Shown: piece by piece, positions 56,012 to 64,000 of the stretch
Layout: each line of letters begins with the position of its first letter
Position numbering within the stretch: position 1 is the first letter of the stretch
Assembly (NCBI RefSeq): GCF_010389155.1
Contig: NC_057761.1
Coordinates: forward strand, 20,276,501-20,340,500
Direction of reading: 5' to 3'
Origin: Erigeron canadensis
Taxonomy: Eukaryota; Streptophyta; Magnoliopsida; Asterales; Asteraceae
Length of the DNA stretch: 64,000 nt
Position numbers and translations under genes: made by a program
The notes under the pieces: model-generated
Told to the model about the DNA's origin: nothing
The model's input: only the letters and a program-made list of their open reading frames with translations
The model's database searches: none

Positions 56012-57346
56012 TTCTTGAAGAAGCTCATAGGTCAAGATATTCAGTTCATCCCGGTGTTACAAAGATGTATGCAGATTTGAAGCCTCTTTATTGTTGGCCG
56101 AATATTAAGGGAGAAGTTGCACATTTTGTTGAAAGATGTTTGACTTGTGCTCGTGTTAAAGCTGATCACAAGAAGCCATATGGAATGTTGCAGCAGTTAG
56201 AGATTCCGGAATGGAAATGGGATCATATTACTATGGATTTTGTGACCAAGTTACCTAGAACACCAAAAGGAAATGATATGGTATGGGTTATTGTGGATAG
56301 GTTGACGAAGAGTGCTCATTTCTTAGCAACACGGCAAGATGTACCATTGACCAAGATGGCGAAGATGTACATAGATGAAATCGTTTCAAAGCATGGTGTT
56401 CCTTTCTCTATAATGTCGGATCGTGACACGAGGTATATATCTAGCTTTTGGAAGAGTCTCCAACGAGAGTTGGGTACTAGAGTTAACTTGAGCACTGCTT
56501 ATCACCCTCAAACTGAGTACTAGAGTTAACTTGAGCACAGCTTATCACCCTCAAACTGATGGGCAAAGTGAAAGAACTATTCAAACCTTGGAGGATATGT
56601 TAAGGGCTTGTGTTTTGGAGTATGGTGGTGCATGGGATGATCATTTGTGTTTGATTGAGTTTACTTATAATAATAGCTATCATGCAAGTATAGGTATGCC
56701 ACCGTTTGAAATGCTCTATGGAAGAAGATGTCGGACTCCAAGTTGTTGGTTGGAGCCCGGTGAAAAGCAGTTTACCGGACCTGAAATCATTCAAATCACA
56801 GCTGAGAAAGTCAATATTGCTAAAGAAGCCCTTCGTGTAGCAAGAGAACGTCAGAAAACTTATGCTGACAAGAAAAGAAGACCGGTTGAGTTTAAAGTTG
56901 GTGACATGGTGATGCTGAAAGTTTCTCCATGGAAAGGTGTCATACGTTTTGGAAAGAAAGGAAAGCTAAGTCCACGTTTCATTGGACCATTCAAGATATT
57001 GAAGCGTATTAAAGATCTAGCTTATCAGTTGGAATTACCTCCAGAGTTGGATGGAATTCACAACACATTTTATGTTTCTTATTTGAGGAAATGCTTGGCG
57101 GAAGAGTCTAGTGTTATTCCTATTGAAGATGTGAGTATTGATCCCAAAAAGAGAATGGTTGATGAACCGATAGCGATACTTGGAAAGAAGCAAAAGAAAC
57201 TTCGCCGGAAGGTGATTGACCTTGTGTTGATCAAATGGAAGCATAACCATGGTGAAAGTTTAACTTAGGAGACCGAGTCCGTGATGAAGGAGAAATATCC
57301 TCATTTTAACATTTCTGATGAGATTCCGGGGACGGAATCCTTTTAA
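55987..57346 (+). pseudogene. gypsy integrase and chromodomain-like tail (disrupted)
   Basis: HHCC region: HRSRYSVHPGVTKMY, then CLTCARVKADH. Core: ITMDFVTKLP and IMSDRDTRYIS give the two Asp; QSERTIQTLED gives the Glu. A 43-bp tandem duplication (56474-56559) falls between the second Asp and the Glu, adding a stop and shifting the frame. Beyond it: KVGDMVMLKVSPWKG and LSPRFIGPFKIL (GPY/F-type region), then a chromodomain-like tail (DLVLIKWKH), a TAG at 57266-57268, and a few more open codons to 57346. Chromodomains are known to steer integration towards particular chromatin. Confidence 0.87.
56474..56559 (+). repeat. 43-bp tandem duplication in the integrase
   Basis: Two adjacent copies, 56474-56516 and 56517-56559, differ at one base (actg versus acag). 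43 is not a multiple of three. Confidence 0.95.
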
Positions 57347-57354
57347 GGGAGAGG
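57345..57354 (+). other. Polypurine tract of the gypsy element
   Basis: AAGGGAGAGG shortly before the 3' LTR at 57359. Confidence 0.7.
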
Positions 57355-57358
57355 TAAT

Positions 57359-59756
57359 TGTAACATCCCAAACTTTTCAAGTTTGACTATTTGACTAGAC
57401 CGTTAGTTAACGTTAGTTTCCGTCAAGTTTACGATTGGATAATGTGATTAAATGCTTATGTGTGTTAATATGGTATATTTATTTTATTGGTGTTAATTTA
57501 TAGAATTAAGAAGTCGATTGGATGATAATATGTCAAGTTGTTATATTATTATCTAAGTTGGAGGGGCTGTGTGAAAGTTAGTAAACCTATCCTTATTATA
57601 TATATTGATCCTAGGCCTAAAATTTCATTCTTCGTATTATAGTCGAAACTTGAAAAGAAGAAAAAAACCTAAATAGTTGTTATCCTCCATTCAGCCGAAA
57701 ACATATATATATACATATTAATAATAAATAAAGGTAGATTTGTGGTGGGATCTCTGAGTACATCGAAACAAGTCATAGCTATAGGTGATTGATTTTTTTA
57801 GCAACAACAGAGGTAAGAGATTCGTCGTCTTTTGTAACTCTTAAATTCGTAATATAATATTATATTATAAGTCTTGTGTTCTTTAAAATTTGTGGTGATA
57901 GACTGTTGAAAGACAAAAGTTATTACTAATAGTTTTCATGGTGGAGTCGAACTAAATTTAAGAGATTTAGGTTCTTTATGTAAATCCTAGACACAATAGA
58001 TATAAACAGTTAAAATAAAAGGATGTTTGTTATTTATTGGGACTAGTCGTCCAATATGACAGAGAAAAAGGTAGGAAATTATTTTTGCAATAGAAAAGTT
58101 CATTGTTTGCAAGTTGCAACTATTTTGGTCAAAAGCTATATGTACTTAGTGTCAAGTAAACTAAAAAAAAATAAAAACAAAAGCTTCTTTCCTCCTTTGG
58201 TGATGTCGACCAAACCATGGAAACAAACAAATTATTTTGTTTGTTGTAATAAGAAAATTATATATAAAATAACTATTAATATATGTTGAAATTCTTCTAG
58301 CTTTTTACTATGGCAGTAAACAAATTATATATTTTAATAGTTAAGATATTTGACATAGTTTTGATTTGGTCGAATTAAAAAAGGGGAGCATAACAATACG
58401 TTTTTTTTTTTAATTTAAACAATATGCGTAAACTAGACATGTTAACTAGCGCAAATTATGATAACGTCTTAATATCATGTACACTATATAGGTATTTGGA
58501 CATTGACGGATTAACGAGTTGTATTACATATTTATCCTACTCGAGGTAAGATAACATCTTTCGTCACCTGATGGCACAACAAAACATAGTTTTTATAAGT
58601 TAAACCCCCCAAATATAATTGCATGTTTTTATGATTATGAGATTATATGGGAGGTTCTCATGGGATATGTATAATTACCATTGATGATTAATGGTAAGTT
58701 ATGTAAATTTTAACGGTATGAAGATATGCATGTGATATGAAATGATTTAATGCTATGATTATATGAATGTTTGCCATGTCACGTGCACGTTTAAGGGCCC
58801 TAAAGTAAAGATGATTTTATGTGATTAGTTTAGGTGAAAGTTAGCCTAAACTAATATAATCAATAAGTCTCGAGCATATATAAAGTCTTGTGTTAAGCTT
58901 AACCCGTGCAAGTTCCTCGGAGCTAGGGCGTACGTGGTCACGTGGTTTAGGAATCATGATACCTCCTGTGGCATAGTTATGTTTGAGTATTCCAGGTGGA
59001 GTAACTAACCACCAATGCGTAAAGGTATAAACGGTTTATTCAGTTGGATAGACATTGTCTTTCCTTAACGACGCCGATGGACCACCTTATGGTTTACCCA
59101 TCATGTCGGGTGTGAGGACTCCATGTATGGTCTATGACCGCCTACACACAACCCCACATCCCTATGTAAGTGGCATAAGTCACTTAGCCTATGTCTAGGC
59201 AAAGATATAAAGTAATGAAAGAAAGATATGAAAGAAAAGTTAGGCACATTAGGTATATGATGATCCTATTGTGTTATATGCTATGTATATGATAATAACT
59301 CTTATGACATGTTTTGTTAATATATTATGAAATGGCAAATGTTTTCAAATCATGTTATCTTACTTAGCTAATTTATTAGCTAACACTTGTTCTTTTGAAA
59401 ATGTTGTGCCTTCAGGATAAGCAAGCTTGAGCTAGGAAAAGATTAGCTCGGTGAGATGGGTAGAAGTAATAAAGAAGATTGGCATTAGATATTGAATGCT
59501 TAGACTTCACCTTTTAGCCATTGTTTGGCTACTTTATTTTTGATTTATGATGCATGTAATAATGATGGCATTTATGTTGATGTCATGACTTGGATTTTAC
59601 TTTTATTGTTTTGATGATGTGCATTAGTAACACCATTTATGAAAGGTACCATCCGTTATGGATGGGGCAATTTTTAAAGTGATCTTTTCCGCTACATTTT
59701 AAACGCCGTTTGACAAAGTTTTTTAAAATCCAGGTTTTTAAATGACGGGTGTTACA
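57359..59756 (+). repeat. 3' LTR of the gypsy element
   Basis: 2398 bp, TGTAACATCCC to GTGTTACA. It lacks the nested element and preserves its empty site near 57922-57932. A sample of the alignment suggests about 2-3% divergence from the 5' LTR. Confidence 0.93.
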
Positions 59757-59761
59757 AAAAT

Positions 59762-60711
59762 ATATGAAAAAATAAATAGAACAAAAAAAAAAACAATCTC
59801 ACATGGCGATGTCACATAACATGGTTTTACCTTAAGGTTGGAGAACATAGTTTTTATTTATAGGGCATTGTGTCTTACCACCTAATAGCATTCTGACCCA
59901 CTTTCTTGAAATGACCCGCTTTGATCCTTAACTGTTTTGACTCGTTACCCAAACCCGCCCAACCACCCATTTTCCCAGGCCAAATGAAAACAGATGGCTT
60001 ATGATTCCGCCTTTTTCTGTTAATCTACACATATATAAACGTTAAATTAATGATCTCGAAAAGGGACACTGTTATCCAAGGTACAGTTCCATAATGTCAA
60101 ACAAGCATGAATTAGATCAAATAAATTAAGCTTAAATGTGGTAAACTAACTTGCAAAATATCACTTGGTTTGGGGAGTTATAATCTTTGGAACTGCAAAA
60201 CGATGCAGTCTAATTGATTTTTGTTATCCTGGGTTCAGTTCTATCACCAGAAAAGACCCTGGGTCTCACTATGTCGTTACCGGTTACAAATGCAAGTTTC
60301 CAATAAGAAATGGAACGGCCGAATCCAATGAAATGTTGTTGATGGATCGACTCAATACTTTGAGGGGCTTAACTAACAGCCCTATATTTTGTTTCATGCA
60401 TTATTCATCGAAACATCAAAAAATGGTTATCTTTGATTGGCTTTAATTAGTTTATAACTTTATATCCTTCTGCAGATTGACTTATTAAAATATATCTGCT
60501 GCAAAATGATCGATTCAGAGTAGACGATAATGATAAGATGTACACTAATAACATTTGTTGAAGGAGAGTGTTTTCATATCATGAATAATTGCTACTTTGC
60601 ATTTCATATAAAAGACATCTGTGATTTCTATCTACTAATCTACAAAACATACTGGTTTTGGTAACTAAACTAGTGATATACAGACTATGCTACAAAAAAA
60701 ATGTCAGAAAT
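59762..60711. other. SAUR upstream region displaced by the gypsy element, then duplicated flank
   Basis: No convincing gene. 59762-59900 continues the upstream region of the pseudogene at 48426 (compare 5890-6080). 60165-60446 is open for 93 codons, but it corresponds to the repeat-block sequence at 44942-45220 and is not conserved as protein. 60480-60711 is SAUR 3' flank. Confidence 0.55.
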
Positions 60712-60996
60712 TTATAAGCGATAAGCAACATCAATGAATATGTCTTCATTACATGGAATTGTGAGGCCACCCATCGGATGCTCGTATCCAAACTCTTCCT
60801 CAAATTGGCGTAGTAATTCTTGAAATGAGGGTTGGCTTAACAGTGTAACAGAAACTATAAATCGCTTCTTGTCTTCTACTCCAACGTAAACAGCAAGATA
60901 GCCTTTTGGGATATCCGTTAATGTGCTTCTTTCATTTGAAAATGATCTTCGGAGAACTTTTTTCGCTTTAATTAGCCGAGGCATAAGGATGGCCAT
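60712..60996 (-). CDS. SAUR family protein, type A copy 8 (94 aa)
   Basis: Intronless 94-residue type [45 protein letters not shown], then [33 protein letters not shown], ending DVAYRL. Differences from sisters are concentrated in the middle: YVGVED instead of YVGEED or YVGEGD, and SVTLLSQ instead of PVSLLSQ. The reading frame is intact. TATA box about 100 bp upstream. Only two of the four upstream CACATGG words remain (61202, 61341), so its distal promoter is shorter or rearranged compared with copies 1, 4 and 6. Confidence 0.93.
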   Translation of the reverse strand: MAILMPRLIKAKKVLRRSFSNERSTLTDIPKGYLAVYVGVEDKKRFIVSVTLLSQPSFQELLRQFEEEFGYEHPMGGLTIPCNEDIFIDVAYRL

Positions 60997-61091
60997 TCTT
61001 CTACCAGTTGATCAAGGAAGAAAAGAGTGTGGTTGGAGTTTTTGATGATAAAAGATGTTGAAGATTTGGTGATTACTCTTATTTGCTTGTT

Positions 61092-61101
61092 GTATATATA
61101 G
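61092..61101 (-). promoter_or_regulatory. TATA box of SAUR copy 8
   Basis: CTATATATAC on the minus strand, about 100 bp before the ATG. Confidence 0.65.
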
Positions 61102-61399
61102 TCTTCTTGAGGCTACAATTATAAACTAGATTCTAAGAGAGGCATTTAATGACATATGGTGTCACAACTCACAAGTCACAAGATAAAAAAAATTGCAAGC
61201 ACACATGGTTTGTCATCCAACTTCCAAGAAATAAAAAGCTAAATTGCTAATGTGGGGTGCAGTCTAAACGGGCGAAGACAGAGATGAAAACATTTTTGAC
61301 AAGAACTGCGAAAGAAAGTACCTGGTGAAGAATAGTATATCACATGGTTTTGTCTTGAGTTTTGAGACCAAACTTTGTGTTTGTGGGACATTTGGGTTA

Positions 61400-62883
61400 C
61401 TATGTTAAATCACTATATGCTATAAATGTTAACAGAATATTAAATCCTGGTTAGCTTTTCCCCGAATCGGAGGATAAAGCCAAATAACTCGAATCGACTC
61501 GTGTATCGGTGGGCTATCGAGACATTTAGTTTTAAATTGCATTTTCTCTCTAATAAAACGCGGATAATTACTTATTTTGTCAAACACATTTTTTCATTAT
61601 CTATGATATGTAAACGCAATAATTAGATAATTAACTCAAAACACAACCCCAAACACCTTCTTATTTAAATATGAATTTTATTAATTTTATATGTTAATAA
61701 ATTTGTTTAGCTTTTATGACGCTTGTTAATTTGTTTAGGTTTTGTTAACAAATTTTATTAATAAATTTGTTAATTTTACTTGTTTGTTAGAGTTTTTTTC
61801 TTAACGTGAATTTGGGATCAAAGTTTTAACAATATGTGATTTTAAAAAGATATGTTAATTATTCTTATATTTTTAATGATGAATTATTAGGGGGTTTTTT
61901 CGTGTAATTTAGTAATAGAAATAGATTAGTTTGTCATTATAAATTATAAATTTATATTAATAGATAGTTATTTTTATAGCGTTGAATTATTTTGGGTTTT
62001 GAGATTCCAGGTTTCATTCCATACTTGCGTCTAATTTAGGACTAAAAGGTCATTTTCTATCATTTAGATTGATAATGCAACCTCTCTACCTTGGTAGATA
62101 TAAGGCTGTCTACATTTCAAGTTGAGACTCTCAACCCCCTCCACATACCGTCAAAGTATAGAGACTCAAAGCCCATAGAAAACCGAATTAGATGAATACT
62201 TACTTTTCTAACATTATTATAATAATAAAGAAAAGAGATATAGTTCTTAAATAAATATGGTAAGAATAGTTGGTACATAGTTGTTAAACTCTTGCGAGTC
62301 ACGAGTCAACTTTTACGAGTTCAGCCGATTTACACCAAAAACAAGTCGACTCATTGGGTGACTCATTTTTTTCTAAACTGGTACGAGTCTTTGTGTGAAC
62401 TTGGACGGAGTCACGAGTCGCAAACTTATAATTATTGTAGTTTGATACTATTGGTATATATTGTATTTATTGCTATATTATTTTGTGTATTATCTATGTA
62501 GTTTTGATCCTTTTATTGCGAGTACAGAGATAAATTGTAAGTTTATGACTCAAAACTATTGAATATGTACTATCTTGATAAATCTATTAAGATAATGAAC
62601 TTATAATTTGTTTTTAAAGACGTCACATGTATACAATTATACTATATTATGTCATTATGTGATATTTAAAAATGTCCTTACTCTTACAAGTCAAATCATA
62701 TTTCAAGTTACAGGTCAAAAAATCATGTTTTCAAGTCGAGTAAAAAATCCACATTATATGAGTTGGTGATACAAAATTAAAGTTCAAAGACATTAGGTGA
62801 TTAAAAAAAAAACAAGAGAGAGTAAAAACGCATATAACAAACTATATGGGCGCTTTGTAAAAAATTAAATAAGTATATCTATA
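61400..62883. other. AT-rich intergenic region
   Basis: No gene seen. It starts with the end of SAUR upstream similarity near 61410 and is then unrelated to the SAUR blocks. A cluster of CGAGTC/GAGTCA words at 62295-62420 is described separately. Confidence 0.55.
62290..62425. repeat. Clustered (AC)GAGTC words
   Basis: Repeated GCGAGTCACGAGTC, GTCGACTC, TGACTC and ACGAGTC words, partly inverted. Similar in style, though not in sequence, to the AGTACTCGG cluster at 38030-38200. Confidence 0.5.
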
Positions 62884-63299
62884 TCTATACTCCTTATATA
62901 AACAAACTACCCCTCTTCATATTAAACACTCTACCTTTAAATTCTTTATTTTACCCTTTTAATTTACATTACCACCAAACACTTTAATCCTGAAATATCA
63001 AAAATACCCTTAAGAAAACCTTACGCCCAATTTGTCTCCTTTCCCTTCCCTCGAAGCTGCTCACATATTATACAAAAAACACACCCATACATCCCCCAGA
63101 ACAAAACACACACATACATCCCCTCAGAACGGCCTCCCTTTAAAACAAACATAGTCATCGCCCCCCATAACTGCCGTTGTCTCCGCCATCTAAAACACAC
63201 ATAGCCATAGGTACGGTGATCCGGTAACCGCGCGGGTACCGTTAATTAACCAACGTTTTTTTCTTATGCTCTGCCGCATCGCGCGGGTACTAAGGCTAG
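62884..63299 (+). mobile_element. Helitron-like non-autonomous element, 416 bp
   Basis: The 5' end TCTATACTCCTTATATAAA and the 3' end GCATCGCGCGGGTAC...CTAG fit Helitron termini: a start in TC, a GC-rich short hairpin (ccgcatcgcgcgg) about 10 bases from the end, and a CTRR end. It sits between A (62883) and T (63300), as Helitrons do. It has no coding capacity and lies about 155 bp before the F-box ATG. Confidence 0.55.
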
Positions 63300-63456
63300 T
63301 CTAGATATATCCACACCACCTGATTAAAAACATTAGGCTGAAAACCTGGCTTCCAAATTTTACCCCGGGATCCCGATGGACCCGATTCCACCCCCTCTCC
63401 CATGTTAAAATTTTTCCAAGAATATATTTTAAAAACCCTAATAAAAGTTAATAAAA

Positions 63457-64000
63457 ATGTCAGATAACATTCCATTTGAATTGCAAGGTGAAATAATCAA
63501 ATGGGTTGATGTAAAATCATTGCTTAAATTCAGGTCGGTTTCAAAAGAATGGAAGTCACTCATCGACAGCCCCGAGTTCGCCGCTGATTACTGCGTCCAC
63601 CAATCGCCGCCCCACCGTTTGCTAATAAGGTACATTGATGAAATTCCCAAATACCAGTATGTTTCCGTTTGCTAATAGTTGGTTGCTCACGCGGCTTATT
63701 TTGCTTTTATTGTTATAAAGTAGACAGAGACAATGATTTTATGGCTGTTGTTTGGAATCCTTGTATTCGAAAATGTATTGATGTTCCTGTCCCTAATGTT
63801 GTGTCCGAAACTATTTTAGGTTTCGGGGTTAGCTCTCAAACTAAGATTGTTAAGATTAATAATTTTAAAAGTTTTGGAATTGACACTTCACTTCCGCGAG
63901 TCGAGGTTTTTACTTTAAGCTCGAGGACTCGGAAAAGTGTATCAAGAAATAATCTGCCTTGTCGTGATTCTATTAGGTTTCTTTGGTCTCAGGCTGCTCT
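63457..64000 (+). pseudogene. F-box protein gene, frame broken, runs off the window
   Basis: From the ATG at 63457: an N-terminal F-box (IPFELQGEIIKWVDVKSLLK, FRSVSKEWKSLIDSPEF). The frame ends at 63673-63675. Further coding-like sequence continues in another frame from about 63665: VGCSRGLFCFYCYKVDRDND, MAVVWNPCIRKCIDVPVPN and ILGFGVSSQTKIVKI, the layout of an F-box-associated domain. F-box proteins recruit substrates to SCF ubiquitin ligases. The word CCGTTTGCTAATA occurs at both 63617 and 63666, on either side of the break, suggesting a deletion or slip. An intron seems less likely. The C-terminal part is outside the window. Confidence 0.7.

Larger units (their letters stand above)
48911..59756 (+). 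mobile_element. Ty3/gypsy chromovirus (Tekay/Del-like), 10.8 kb, TSD AAAAT
   Basis: LTRs at 48911-52389 and 57359-59756 begin TGTAACATCCC and end GGGTGTTACA. The element is flanked by AAAAT at 48906-48910 and 59757-59761. The plus-strand order is gag, protease, RT, RNase H, integrase and then a chromodomain-like C-terminus, which is the gypsy chromovirus order. The PBS matches initiator tRNA-Met. Tekay/Del placement is inference from domain layout and the long LTR. At least six independent lesions disable it. The 5' LTR is about 1.08 kb longer than the 3' LTR, mostly because of a nested 1035-bp element. Confidence 0.92.

Overview
This window is nuclear DNA of a flowering plant. It is AT-rich, its real genes are small and scattered, one gene has introns with GT-AG ends, and about two thirds of the sequence is LTR retrotransposon. 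The gene and repeat types suggest a eudicot, possibly a daisy-family (Asteraceae) species; that family-level guess is an impression and was not tested.

Gene content. Eight copies of a SAUR (small auxin-up RNA) gene all lie on the minus strand: intact at 299, 39082, 41811, 44059, 45534 and 60712, broken at 5420 and 48426. They fall into two sequence types. Type A has [15 protein letters not shown] and ends in DVAY. Type B has an [22 protein letters not shown] signature and ends in GVL. The types mostly alternate, as if an A-B pair had been duplicated in tandem with its flanks. A complete eight-exon MATE/DETOXIFICATION transporter gene (32861-37568, plus strand, 483 codons by my splice model) sits inside the array. 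A truncated second copy of its last two exons lies upstream, split by a retrotransposon. An F-box gene with a broken frame runs off the right edge (63457-64000).

Mobile elements, left to right: a solo LTR with TSD ATATG (1873-4779); an older roughly 705-bp insertion with TSD GAATT (6451-15539) that carries inside it an 8.4-kb Ty3-type element with gag and protease only (6545-14923, TSD AGCAT); a 12.5-kb Ty1/copia element of possible Sirevirus type with extra coding sequence downstream of pol (16631-29088, TSD ATATT); a solo LTR (29455-32175, TSD ATTAT); a TIR-type element (about 36570-36860); a solo LTR (47113-47716, TSD AATGA) inside a plastid-type trnP-like remnant; a chromodomain Ty3/gypsy element (48911-59756, TSD AAAAT) with a 1035-bp TIR element nested in its 5' LTR; and a small Helitron-like element (62884-63299) just upstream of the F-box gene. 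The protein genes of all three internal elements are broken by stop codons or frameshifts.

How the parts relate. The SAUR array is the old local framework. Because its blocks are paralogous, several TE insertions still have a matching empty site in another block, which dates them after the duplications. The MATE segment lies between SAUR blocks and was itself partly duplicated. No RNA gene other than the trnP-like remnant, no CRISPR array and no bacterial-type operon was seen. The most unusual items are the spliced-looking extra ORF of the copia element, the gag-protease-only element, the repeated CACATGG modules upstream of type A SAUR genes, the interrupted trnP-like remnant, and a SAUR copy killed by a precise in-frame 3-bp stop insertion.
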